From assembly GCA_946481275.1 (NCBI GenBank), contig CAMLMV010000008.1:62001-126000 (forward strand): DNA of 64,000 nucleotides, read 5' to 3'. Below are positions 8,570-17,954 of this stretch, in pieces. How positions within the stretch are numbered: the stretch's first letter is position 1; each line of letters begins with the position of its first letter. The notes under the pieces are model-generated. The model searched no databases, was not told the origin of the DNA, and was given only the letters and a program-made list of their open reading frames with translations. Source of the DNA: an uncultured Massilia sp. GTDB taxonomy: Bacteria; Pseudomonadota; Gammaproteobacteria; Burkholderiales; Burkholderiaceae. Both the position numbers and the translations under genes were made by a program.

Positions 8570-9766
8570 CTAGAGCAGGCAGGCGATCGTCGCCGCCGTC
8601 CAGCAGCCCGCGCAGACGGTCGCCAGCACGACGGCATGCCGTTCGCTGATGAGTTGAGGCGTGCGCAGGGCGCACAGCAGGGCCGCGTTCGAGGCCAGCG
8701 CCGCCAGTGCATGCGCCGGCGCGGCGCCGGCAATCCACGCGAACGCCGTCAGCGCGGCCAGGAACGGCAGGGCAGCCGCCAGCACGGCCGCCAGGTCGTA
8801 CGGGTGCCACCAGGCCTCAGGCAGCGGCAGCGCGCCCACGTAGCCCATGCTCGCGCGGTGCGCCAGGTGCAGGCCGCGGAACAGGCCGCTGAACGCCAGG
8901 GCGACGCACGCCTCGGCCAGCAGCACGGTGGGAAAGGTGCGCGCATCCCGTTCGAACAGGGTCGCGAGGCCGACGGCGGCCGCCACGATGGCCGCGGCGG
9001 TCAGGCCTTTGGCGAGCAGTTCGCCGCGGCGCTCGCGGAACATGACGGTCAGCGACATCCTGAGTGCGGCGCCGCGGCGTACTTCCCGGGCGAGCGGGCT
9101 GGCGCGGCGCGCGTGCAGGCGTCGTGCGGGCCGCTGCGCGCGGGGCCGCGCTGGCAGGACCAGCGCGAGCGCCGCCGCCGCGCCCACGAGCAGGTTCGCG
9201 GCAAGGTCCAGGCGCGTGCCGAAGCATGCGCCGGCCAGCACGGCGCCGGCCGCCACGCCGGCCCACGTGCCGGACCGGCGTTCCAGCACGCCCCGTTGCG
9301 CGACGAGGGCCAGCAGCGCGACGTCGCACAGCAGCACGGCGTGGGCGGCGGGTGCGCCGCGGCCGGCCGCCAGTCCCAGCGCGCATGCGGTGACGAGCAG
9401 CAGCGGCGAATCGGCCAGCAGCAGCACGGCCAGGTCGGCGTTGCGGCGCTGGCGCGGGGCGAACGGCAGCGAACCCGCGAACGCCATGAACGGCCCGCCC
9501 GCGACCTGTTCGCGCTGCATCGCGACCCAGGCCGCGGCCAGGGCCTGCAGGGCGAGCAGGTAGCCGATGCGCCACGCGGCCCCGTGATCGGGGGCGAGCA
9601 GGGTCAGCAGGGGGCGGGCGTAGGTATCGAGGTTGCCGAACGCGGACGCGTTGGCCGACGCCAGCACGCCCGTGGCCAGCATGATGGCCTGCCAGCGGCG
9701 CAGCAACAGGCGCGCCGTGCTGACGGCATACCAGCGCAGGCGCAGGCGGAGGAGCGGTGAGCGGAT
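8570..9766 (-). CDS. Multi-pass membrane protein, probable ABC permease; likely ATC start
   Basis: The protein is Ala/Leu-rich with about ten hydrophobic segments, and its stop lies 8 bases before an ABC ATPase gene, so it is probably that ATPase's permease. No ATG fits. The best start is an ATC at 9766, placed 6 bases after a strong AAGGAG ribosome-binding site. It yields a basic amphipathic N-terminus (RSPLLRLRLRWYAVSTARL) and 398 residues. Without it the first usual start would be a TTG at 9706 with no ribosome-binding site. A mid-protein cytoplasmic stretch rich in Arg (about residues 205-235) separates two membrane halves. It is the first gene of the six-gene operon. Confidence 0.75.
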   Translation of the reverse strand: MRSPLLRLRLRWYAVSTARLLLRRWQAIMLATGVLASANASAFGNLDTYARPLLTLLAPDHGAAWRIGYLLALQALAAAWVAMQREQVAGGPFMAFAGSLPFAPRQRRNADLAVLLLADSPLLLVTACALGLAAGRGAPAAHAVLLCDVALLALVAQRGVLERRSGTWAGVAAGAVLAGACFGTRLDLAANLLVGAAAALALVLPARPRAQRPARRLHARRASPLAREVRRGAALRMSLTVMFRERRGELLAKGLTAAAIVAAAVGLATLFERDARTFPTVLLAEACVALAFSGLFRGLHLAHRASMGYVGALPLPEAWWHPYDLAAVLAAALPFLAALTAFAWIAGAAPAHALAALASNAALLCALRTPQLISERHAVVLATVCAGCWTAATIACLL

Positions 9767-9945
9767 GGCGTTCTCCTTGGTCGGTCGCAGGATATGTGCA
9801 ATTGAAGCGTACGCGCGATCGGCGTGCAGCTTGGCTGTGCGTTTGCGCGCACGGCCTGGAAGCGCTTTAACTGCCGGGATGGTTTCTACAAGTAGGATAA
9901 GAAAGATCCGGTTAGCGTCGCGCGATCATCGATGCGTGGTCTCTG

Positions 9946-10119
9946 CTAGTGCCGGGACTTCGAGATCAAGGCGCCAATAACTACTCCAATTGCGATTCCC
10001 GGGCCAATGCCAAGAGCGAGGTTGCCGATCGCGACGCCAATTACGCACCCGATCGCTACGCCAAGAGAAATCCCAATGCCAATGAATTTACTGTTCTTTT
10101 TGTCGGGTGAATCGCTCAT
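9946..10119 (-). CDS. 57-residue glycine-zipper membrane microprotein
   Basis: A charged head (MSDSPDKKNSK) is followed by about 40 residues of repeating G-x-x-x-G pattern (GIGISLGVAIG, GVAIGNLALGIG, GIAIGVVIGAL) and a short basic tail KSRH. This makes one or two membrane helices able to pack tightly. An AGAGGA ribosome-binding site sits before the ATG. The base composition is about 52% GC, clearly lower than its neighbours. Glycine-zipper microproteins include toxins, pore formers and membrane-organising peptides; no specific role can be assigned. A longer frame running through it from the cdaR side is an artefact. Confidence 0.7.
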   Translation of the reverse strand: MSDSPDKKNSKFIGIGISLGVAIGCVIGVAIGNLALGIGPGIAIGVVIGALISKSRH

Positions 10120-10235
10120 GGAATCCTCTATTTCGAAGCCGAAAGACCGGTCCTGGGCCGAAAGCGGACGGCCGGAAAGGCTCAGTGTACGCGGCTGTTG
10201 CATCCAGAGCAACTGGGCGGTTTTGTCAGGCGTTC

Positions 10236-11384
10236 TTAATCCTGGCTGAGCAGCGCCGACACGTACAGCAGCAAGCGGTCTTCCGCGCGCGCGAGCAGCA
10301 GGCCGGTCAATTCCTCGACCCGGCGCAGCCGGTAATCCAGGGTGTTCCGGTGGATATGCAGGGCCGCGGCCGTGGCGGCCGCGCTTTCGTCGTGGGCGAA
10401 CCAGGCGTCCAGCGTGCGCCTCAGGGTCGGGCCGCTGCGGTCGCGGGCCAGGCGCGCCACCGGCAGGCGCAGCTGCGCCGCCTGCCAGCCGGCGTCCAGG
10501 CCCGACAGGAGGACCGGCAGCGCCAGGTCGTAATGACTCCATCCGGTACGGTCCGGGTTGCGCCGGCGTCCGATGCGGGCGGCCGTGCGTGCGCTCTGCC
10601 AGGACACGGCCGCGGCCTCGACGCCGCGCGCGGCCAACCCCATCGCCAGGGTGAAGGGCAGGGCGCACAGGTCCTGCACCAGCGCGGCCAGCGCGGCCTG
10701 GCGCCGCCGCGCCGCCGTTTCGACCGGGATCGCGTCGGGTTCGAACGCATCCAGCATCACCATGTCGTACGGACCGGTGGTGGCGGACAGCAGCGCCGGC
10801 TGGCGCGCCAGCAGGGCCAGTTGCAGGCGCTGGAGCTCGCTGATCGCCCGCTCGGCGTCGGCCGCATCGGCGCGCAGTTCGAGGAGAAAGACGGCCTGCA
10901 CCCGCCCGAAATCCAGCCCGAGGCGCCGCGCCCACGTCTCCAGTTCCGGCCGGCCCCCGGCATCCCCGCGGATCAGGTTCAGCACGAAGGTCTCGCGATA
11001 GCGGCTGTCGCGCTGCAGTTCGCCCGCCAGGCTGGCCTGCTCCAGGATCATCTCGGCCGTGAGGCGCACCAGTTCGCCGAACTGGCGGACGGCGTCGGGT
11101 TCGCCGCTCAGGCCGACGGCACCGCACATCTGGCCACCGACGACGAGCGGCAGGTTGATGCCGGGCCGCGCGCCGTGCATGCGCGGCGCGGACGCCGCGT
11201 CCACTTCGACCGTCGCACGCCGCGCCAGCGCGAGCAGGGCGCCGTCGTGCAGCTCCCCGACCCGGGCGGCGTCGCCGCTGGCCAGGATCACGCCGCGCGC
11301 ATCCATCACGTTGACGTTGAACGGGATGATGCGCATGGTGCGGCTGACGATGTCCTGGGCGAGGCGGGCGCTGAGTTCGAGCAT
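10236..11384 (-). CDS. cdaR: CdaR-type sugar diacid / glycerate-responsive regulator
   Basis: The 382-residue protein aligns by eye along its length with E. coli CdaR. The N-terminal diacid-recognition domain has LAQDIVSRTMRII, NVMDARGVILASGD and GARPGINLPL. The C-terminal PucR-type helix-turn-helix has LHIHRNTLDYRLRRVEELTG. E. coli CdaR activates glucarate, galactarate and glycerate use. Here it is divergent from an MFS carrier and glycerate kinase, its expected targets. The ATG at 11384 gives an N-terminus within two residues of the E. coli protein and has no ribosome-binding site. A good promoter lies just upstream (see that entry), so the mRNA may be leaderless. Confidence 0.9.
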   Translation of the reverse strand: MLELSARLAQDIVSRTMRIIPFNVNVMDARGVILASGDAARVGELHDGALLALARRATVEVDAASAPRMHGARPGINLPLVVGGQMCGAVGLSGEPDAVRQFGELVRLTAEMILEQASLAGELQRDSRYRETFVLNLIRGDAGGRPELETWARRLGLDFGRVQAVFLLELRADAADAERAISELQRLQLALLARQPALLSATTGPYDMVMLDAFEPDAIPVETAARRRQAALAALVQDLCALPFTLAMGLAARGVEAAAVSWQSARTAARIGRRRNPDRTGWSHYDLALPVLLSGLDAGWQAAQLRLPVARLARDRSGPTLRRTLDAWFAHDESAAATAAALHIHRNTLDYRLRRVEELTGLLLARAEDRLLLYVSALLSQD

Positions 11385-11390
11385 GTGGCC

Positions 11391-11419
11391 ACTGTAGCCG
11401 ATCGTGGCAACTGTGCCAA
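11391..11419 (-). promoter_or_regulatory. Sigma70-type promoter of cdaR, predicted leaderless
   Basis: On the minus strand TTGGCA (11419-11414) and TACAGT (11396-11391) are separated by 17 bases. Only six bases (GGCCAC) lie between the -10 box and the cdaR ATG, so transcription should begin at or next to the A of the start codon. Confidence 0.55.
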
Positions 11420-11457
11420 GCGCCAATGGCGCGCATGATAATCTTGTACTTGAATGA

Positions 11458-11500
11458 ACGGTTTTGTGCAAATGCCCAATCGGTGGGCATAAAAAACCGT
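11458..11500. promoter_or_regulatory. Nested palindrome in the cdaR/MFS divergent region, candidate CdaR operator
   Basis: An inner perfect inverted repeat ATGCCCA-ATCGG-TGGGCAT (11472-11490) is enclosed by an outer pair ACGGTTTT (11458-11465) and AAAACCGT (11493-11500). It lies about midway in the gap between the divergent genes, where a shared regulator would bind. Assignment to CdaR is inference. Confidence 0.5.
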
Positions 11501-11594
11501 CACGTCTCGTGCCGTCCGCCGAGGATTTGCGATGCCGCTTTCGTCATAATGCTGTCTGCCGCCTTGCCTTATGGCGGTCATCACGGAGACAAAT

Positions 11595-12932
11595 ATGAGC
11601 AACAGCATGAGCACGGGCGCGGCCCAGCCGGCGGGCTTCGCCGATCCCGCCATCCTCGAGCGCGGTTACCGCAAGGCGACCTGGCGCCTGATCCCCTTCA
11701 TCTTCATCTGCTACCTGTTCAACTACCTGGACCGGGTCAACGTCGGTTTCGCCAAGCTGGAAATGCTCGACGCGCTGAAACTCAGCGAGACCGTGTACGG
11801 GCTCGGCGCCGGCATCTTCTTCATCGGCTACGTCACCAGCGGCGTGCCGAGCAACCTCATCCTGCACAAGCTGGGTGCGCGGCGCTGGATCGCGGCCATG
11901 ATGGTCTTGTGGGGCGGCCTGTCCGCCGCGATGATGTTCGTCACGAGCCCAACGTCGTTCTACGGACTGCGCTTCCTCACCGGCGTGGCCGAGGCCGGGT
12001 TCTTCCCCGGCATGGTGTTTTACTTTACCAACTGGTTCCCGTCGCAGAAGCGCGGCCAGGTGATGGCCCTGTTCATGTCGGCGATTCCCGTCTCGGGCCT
12101 CGTCGGCGGCCCCCTGTCGGGCTGGATGCTGAGCCACTTCGCGGCGGGCCAGGGCGGCCTGGCCGGCTGGCAGTGGCTGTTCCTGCTGCAGGGCCTGCCG
12201 ACGGTGATTCTCGGCGTGGCCGTGCTGTTCTTCCTGTCCGACGGCCTGCAACAGGCCCGGTGGCTGACCAGCGATGAAAAAGCGGCGATGAAGCAGGCGC
12301 TCGACGCCGACGAGCAGGGCCGCCGCGCCAGCAGCCACGCCGTGCACTCCTTCGCCAGCGTGCTGCGCAATGGCCACGTGTGGATGCTGGGCCTGATCTA
12401 TTTCAGCATCCAGATGGGCGTGTACGCGATCAACTTCTGGCTGCCCTCCATCATCAAGGCGCTCGGGTTCGACAACCCCGCGACGGTGGGCTGGCTGAGC
12501 GCCCTGCCGTACCTGTTCGCCGGCATCTTCATGGTGATCGTGGGCCGCTCGGCCGACGCCCGCCGCGAGCGCCGCTGGCACCTGTCCGTGCCGATGGCGA
12601 TGGCACTGGTCGGCCTCCTGCTGGCGGCGAATTTCTCGCACAACGTGGTGATCGTGATGATCGGCCTGACGCTGGCCACGATGGGCGCGCTGACCGGCCT
12701 GCCGATGTTCTGGCCGCTGCCCGCCGCATTCCTGGGCAGCGCCGCCGCGGCCGGCGGCCTGGCCCTCATCAATTCGCTGGGCCAGGTGGCCGGCTTCGTC
12801 AGCCCCTTCCTCGTGGGCTGGATCAAGGACACGACCGGGAGCACCGACGTCGCCCTGTACATCCTGTCGACCGTGCTGCTGGTAGGCGCGGTGCTGGTGA
12901 TGATCGTGCCGGCGCGCCTCGTCAACCGCTGA
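11595..12932 (+). CDS. MFS transporter, anion:cation symporter family
   Basis: The 445-residue protein has 12 predicted membrane helices. Features of the anion:cation symporter branch of the major facilitator superfamily are present: FICYLFNYLDRVNVGFAKL in helix 1, then RFLTGVAEAGFFPGMVFY, and a cytoplasmic RGQVMALF loop. Relatives carry tartrate, glucarate/galactarate, phthalate and similar organic acids. The position next to cdaR and garK suggests import of glycerate or an aldaric acid. The ATG at 11595 has a GGAG ribosome-binding site; an upstream ATG at 11571 does not. Confidence 0.88.
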   Translation: MSNSMSTGAAQPAGFADPAILERGYRKATWRLIPFIFICYLFNYLDRVNVGFAKLEMLDALKLSETVYGLGAGIFFIGYVTSGVPSNLILHKLGARRWIAAMMVLWGGLSAAMMFVTSPTSFYGLRFLTGVAEAGFFPGMVFYFTNWFPSQKRGQVMALFMSAIPVSGLVGGPLSGWMLSHFAAGQGGLAGWQWLFLLQGLPTVILGVAVLFFLSDGLQQARWLTSDEKAAMKQALDADEQGRRASSHAVHSFASVLRNGHVWMLGLIYFSIQMGVYAINFWLPSIIKALGFDNPATVGWLSALPYLFAGIFMVIVGRSADARRERRWHLSVPMAMALVGLLLAANFSHNVVIVMIGLTLATMGALTGLPMFWPLPAAFLGSAAAAGGLALINSLGQVAGFVSPFLVGWIKDTTGSTDVALYILSTVLLVGAVLVMIVPARLVNR

Positions 12933-12942
12933 AGGAGAGCCC

Positions 12943-14082
12943 ATGAAGATCGTCATCGCCCCCGATTCGTTCAAGGAAAGCCTGACGGCCTTGCAGGTGG
13001 CCGACGCCATCGAGGCCGGCATGCGCGAGATCTGGCCCGATGCCACGTACGTGAAGGTGCCCGTGGCCGATGGCGGCGAGGGTACCGTGCAAGCGATGAT
13101 CGACGCGACGGGCGGCCGGCGCGTGGCCGTGCGCGTGACCGGACCCCTGGGCCAGATGGTGGACGCGTTCTACGGCGTGAGCGGCGACCTGGCCGTGATC
13201 GAGATGGCGGCCGCCAGCGGCCTGGAAGGCGTGCCGCCCGACCTGCGCGACCCGCGCACCGCCACGAGCCGCGGCACTGGAGAACTTATCCTTTCGGCGC
13301 TGGATGCCGGCGCGCGGCACTTCGTGCTGGGCGTGGGCGGCAGCGCGACGAACGACGGCGGCGCCGGCATGCTGCAGGCGCTGGGCGTGCGGCTGCTCGA
13401 CGCGGACGGCAGGGAGCTCGGCCCGGGCGGCGCGGCACTGGCGCGCCTCGACCGCATCGACGTGTCCGGGCTCGATCCGCGCGTGCGCGAGGCCGGGTTC
13501 CGGATCGCGTGCGACGTCGACAATCCGCTCGTCGGCCCGCGCGGCGCGTCCGCCGTGTTCGGCCCGCAGAAGGGTGCGACGCCGGCGATGGTGGCCCAGC
13601 TCGACGCCGCGCTCGCGCACTACGCGGAGGTCATCCGGCGCGACCTCGGCCAGGACATCGCGCAAAGCCCCGGTGCGGGCGCGGGCGGGGGCATCGCGGC
13701 GGCGATGGTCGTGTTCCTGGAAGGTGCGCTCAGGCCCGGCGTGGAGATCGTGATGGAGGCCGTCGGGCTCGATGCGGCCGTGCGCGACGCGGACCTCGTC
13801 GTGACGGGAGAAGGCCGCATCGATGGCCAGACCGTGCACGGCAAGACACCGATGGGCGTGGCGCAGGTCGCGCGCCGCCATGGCAAGCCCGTCGTCGCCA
13901 TCGGCGGCAGTCTCGCCGCCGACGCGGACGCCGTGCACGCCCACGGGATCGAGGTCGTGGCGGCGGCGGTCGCGCGGCCGTGTTCCGTCGCGGAGGCGCT
14001 GGCCGCGGGCGCGGACAACCTGCGCCGCGCGGCGCGCAATCTCGCGGCGGCGCTGGCGCTTGGGGGCCGCCTGCAGCAATGA
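12943..14082 (+). CDS. garK: Glycerate 2-kinase (GarK/GlxK type)
   Basis: The 379-residue protein is a class I glycerate kinase, which makes 2-phosphoglycerate from D-glycerate and ATP. Signatures include IAPDSFKESL at the N-terminus, VADGGEGTVQAMI (about residues 41-53), LGVGGSATNDGGAGMLQALG (about residues 126-145) and VVTGEGRIDGQTVHGKTP (about residues 285-302). The length is usual. It follows the MFS gene by 10 bases with a GGAG ribosome-binding site, so carrier and kinase form an operon: uptake, then trapping as a glycolytic intermediate. Confidence 0.94.
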   Translation: MKIVIAPDSFKESLTALQVADAIEAGMREIWPDATYVKVPVADGGEGTVQAMIDATGGRRVAVRVTGPLGQMVDAFYGVSGDLAVIEMAAASGLEGVPPDLRDPRTATSRGTGELILSALDAGARHFVLGVGGSATNDGGAGMLQALGVRLLDADGRELGPGGAALARLDRIDVSGLDPRVREAGFRIACDVDNPLVGPRGASAVFGPQKGATPAMVAQLDAALAHYAEVIRRDLGQDIAQSPGAGAGGGIAAAMVVFLEGALRPGVEIVMEAVGLDAAVRDADLVVTGEGRIDGQTVHGKTPMGVAQVARRHGKPVVAIGGSLAADADAVHAHGIEVVAAAVARPCSVAEALAAGADNLRRAARNLAAALALGGRLQQ

Positions 14083-14130
14083 GCGGGGCGGGCTATGATG
14101 TCGGTTGCACAACGACGACAGGAGCCCGTT

Positions 14131-15275
14131 TTGACCGACATCCTTCCCGACGACGAATCGTACTGGTCGACCATCCGCGCCCAGTACACGCGCTCGCCCG
14201 ACTTCATCAACCTGGAGAACGGCTACTTCGGCATGCCGGCCGATCCCGTGCGCGCGGCGCTGAAGCGCTACCAGGACGAAGTCGACGTCGAGAACGCGTA
14301 CTTCCTGCGCACGCGCTGGGCTGCGCGCCTCGCGCACGTAAAGGCGCTGCTCGCCGACTTCACCGGCGTCGCGCCCGATGAGCTGCTGATCACGCGCAGT
14401 GCCGTCGAGTCGTTGAACATCCTGCTGCAGGGGTATCCGTTCGAACCCGGCGACGCGATCCTGATGGCGCGCCACGATTACGACAGCAGCCACGACATCG
14501 TCCGGATGGTCGCCGGGCGCAAAGGCCTCACGGTCGCGCAGGTCGACGTGCCTTACGACCTGGAAGACGAGGACGCCATCGCAGCCCTGTACGCGGACGC
14601 GATCACGCCGCGCACGCGCGTGCTGCTGGTCACGCACATGGTGCACCGTACGGGCCGCATCATGCCGGTCGCGCGGCTGGCCGCGCTGGCACGCGAGCAT
14701 GGCGTCGATGCCATCGTCGACGGCGCCCACGCGCTCGCGCATATCGACTACACGGTCCCGCAACTGGGCGCGCAGTTCGCCGCGTTCAACCTGCACAAAT
14801 GGGTCGGCGCCCCGCTGGGTACGGGCCTGCTGTACATCGCGCGCGACCGCATCGCCGACATCGCGCCGCTGTACGGCGACGTGACGTTCGCCCGCACCGA
14901 CATCGACAAGCTGGGCGCATTCGGGACCGTGCCTCCGGCGCCGATCATGGCCATCGAGGATGCGCTGGCCTTTCACGCCACGATGGGCGGCAAGGCCAAG
15001 GAAGCCAGGTTGCGCTGGCTCGCGCGGCGCTGGATGGACCAGGTGCGCGACCTGCCGGGCGTGCGCGTGTTCACGCCGCGCGATCCGAACCATCATGGCG
15101 CACTGGGCGCGTTCGGCATCGACGGCGTCCCGGCCGCCGAGGTCGTGCGCCGGCTGATGGACGAACACCGCATCTTCACCGTCATCCGCAAATTCGCCGG
15201 CACGGAAATCGTGCGCGTGACGCCGCACCTGTACAACGGGCCCGAGGACCTCGATGCGCTGGCGGCGGCGATCCG

Positions 15276-15297
<22 letters not shown>
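14131..15297 (+). CDS. PLP-dependent class V aminotransferase-fold enzyme (isopenicillin N epimerase-like)
   Basis: The 388-residue protein has the class V fold: NGYFGMPADPV near the N-terminus, ITRSAVESLN, the cofactor Asp in VDGAHALAHID, and the PLP lysine in FNLHKWVGAPLGTG (about residue 230). Relatives include isopenicillin N epimerase and cysteine desulfurase-like enzymes; the reaction here is unknown. The start is a TTG preceded by AGGAG at good spacing; an ATG 36 bases upstream has no such site. It is 48 bases after garK and may be part of that operon. Its 3' end overlaps convergent livF by 22 bases. Confidence 0.82.
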
Positions 15298-15998
<701 letters not shown>

Positions 15999-16007
15999 GC
16001 GGTCTCC

Positions 16008-17954
16008 TCAGACGGCGGCAGTGGACGCGGCGGGTTCGCCCGCACCGCCCAGGTAGGCTTCGATCACGCGCGGGTCGGACTGCACCTTCGCCGGCGTGCC
16101 TTCGGCGATCTTCTGGCCGAAATCGAGCACGGTGACGGTGTCCGAGATCGACATCACGACGTCCATGTGGTGCTCGATGAGGACGATGGTGATGCCGTGG
16201 TCGCGGATCTTGCGGATGATGGCCATCAGCTCGCGGATGTCCGGCGCCGTCAGGCCCGCGGCCGGTTCGTCCAGCAGCAGGAGGCGCGGGTCGAGCGCCA
16301 GCGCGCGGCCGATCTCCAGCAGGCGCTGCTTGCCGTACGGGAGGTTGCGCGCCTCCTCGTCCGCCAGGTCCGCCAGGCCGACGAAATGCAGGATCGCGGC
16401 CGCCCGCGCCCGCGCCGCCAGTTCCTCGCGACGGCGGCGCGGCGTGTGCAGCATGGCGTCGAACACGTTCGAGCGGAAGCTGTGGTGCAGGCCGACGAGG
16501 ATGTTTTCCGTCGCCGTCATCTCGCCGAACAGCTGCACGTTCTGGAACGTCCGCGCGATGCCGCCCAACGCGATCTGTGCGGGCGTGCGTCCCGTGATGC
16601 CGCTGCCGGCAAAGAACACCTGCCCGGCCGTCGGTTTATAAATGCCGGTGAGGACGTTCATCATCGTACTCTTGCCCGAGCCGTTCGGCCCGATCAGGCC
16701 ATGCACGGTGCCGCGCGCCACCGTCAGGTCGACCTGGTTCAGCGCCTTCAGGCCACCGAACTGCATCAGCACCTGGTCGACCTTCAGCAGGTCGCCGCTC
16801 GCGCCTTCCGCCGGCGGCACGCCCGCGAACGGATCGCCGCCGTGGTCCGCCAGCGCGTGCGCATGCTGGCGCCCGCGGCCCAGCAGGTCGCGCAGGAACC
16901 CGACGATGCCCTCCTGCAGGTAGTAGACGACGAACAGCGTCATGAGGCCGAAGATCGTCAGGCGCCAGTCCACCATGCTTTCCAGCTTGTAGGAGACGAC
17001 GGCCAGCGCCAGCGTCGCCACGACAGGGACTCCAACGCGGCGCGCGGTCGTCTTGCGGCGCGCCAGCAGCAGGCCCGCGACGACGACGGCGAGGATCGCG
17101 GCGCCGACGGCGATGCGGCGGAACAGGTCGATGTCGGACAGGAGGCTCGGCAGCATCACGACGATCACGGCGCCGATCAGCGCGCCGCTGCGGGTCTTGC
17201 GCCCGCCCATGATCACCGCGAGCAGGAACAGGATCGTCAGTTCGAAGTTGTACGTGTTGGGCGAGATGTACTGCTCGGAATAGGCATACAGGCTGCCGGC
17301 GAGACCCGCGAAGCCGGCGCTGATCACGAACGCATAGACTTTGTAGCGGTACACGGAGACGCCCATGCAGTCCGACGCGATGGGGCTGTCGCGCAGCGCC
17401 TCGAACGCGCGGCCGATGTGCGATTTGAGCAGCCGGTGCACGAGCAGCAGCGACACGACCATCAGCCCGGCGACGGCATAGTAGTACTCGACTTCCGTCA
17501 GTTCGTGGCCGGCCACGCTGGGCTTCGTCAGCATGATGCCCATCGGGCCCTCGGTGAGGAAGGTCATCTCGTTGATGAGGATCTGCACGATGGTGCCGAA
17601 CGCCAGCGTCACCATCGCGAGATACGGCCCCGTCACGCGCAGCGCGGGCAGGGCGAGGATCGCGCCGAACAGCGCCGCGCCCGCGATGCTGGCGGGGAGC
17701 GTGAGCCACCAGGCGGCGCCCAGCTTCATCACGAGCACGCCCGTCACGTACGAGCCCACGCCGAACAGGCCGGCGTGGCCGAGCGACACCTGGCCCGTGT
17801 AGCCGACGACGATGTCGAGGCCGAACAGCAGGATCGCGTAGATCAGGATCGTCTCGACGAGGTGGATGTAGTACGGGTTCCCGACCAGCACGGGAAAGGC
17901 GGCCAGCAGCGCGATGCCCGCGATCGCGCCGCTCCAGGTCAGCTTGTTCATCAT
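16008..17954 (-). CDS. livMG: Fused LivM permease and LivG ATPase
   Basis: One 648-residue frame carries both subunits. Residues about 1-380 form the LivM-type permease with about ten helices (VVGYTGQVSLGHAGLFGVG, then EALRDSPIASDCMGVSVYRYK). Residues about 400-640 form LivG, with Walker A GPNGSGKST, PYGKQRLLEIGRALA in place of LSGGQ, Walker B LLLLDEPAAGL, and IEHHMDVVM. The linker is a charged HAHALADHGG segment. LivM and LivG are usually separate; the fusion guarantees equal amounts. Its ATG overlaps the livH stop in TAATG, so it is coupled. A longer upstream frame lies inside livH and is rejected. Confidence 0.93.
   Translation of the reverse strand: MMNKLTWSGAIAGIALLAAFPVLVGNPYYIHLVETILIYAILLFGLDIVVGYTGQVSLGHAGLFGVGSYVTGVLVMKLGAAWWLTLPASIAGAALFGAILALPALRVTGPYLAMVTLAFGTIVQILINEMTFLTEGPMGIMLTKPSVAGHELTEVEYYYAVAGLMVVSLLLVHRLLKSHIGRAFEALRDSPIASDCMGVSVYRYKVYAFVISAGFAGLAGSLYAYSEQYISPNTYNFELTILFLLAVIMGGRKTRSGALIGAVIVVMLPSLLSDIDLFRRIAVGAAILAVVVAGLLLARRKTTARRVGVPVVATLALAVVSYKLESMVDWRLTIFGLMTLFVVYYLQEGIVGFLRDLLGRGRQHAHALADHGGDPFAGVPPAEGASGDLLKVDQVLMQFGGLKALNQVDLTVARGTVHGLIGPNGSGKSTMMNVLTGIYKPTAGQVFFAGSGITGRTPAQIALGGIARTFQNVQLFGEMTATENILVGLHHSFRSNVFDAMLHTPRRRREELAARARAAAILHFVGLADLADEEARNLPYGKQRLLEIGRALALDPRLLLLDEPAAGLTAPDIRELMAIIRKIRDHGITIVLIEHHMDVVMSISDTVTVLDFGQKIAEGTPAKVQSDPRVIEAYLGGAGEPAASTAAV

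Noticed and set aside
9946..11490. A single 514-codon minus-strand gene spanning cdaR and the microprotein
   Set aside because: Only the last 57 codons have protein-like sequence and a ribosome-binding site; the rest is a shadow of cdaR.
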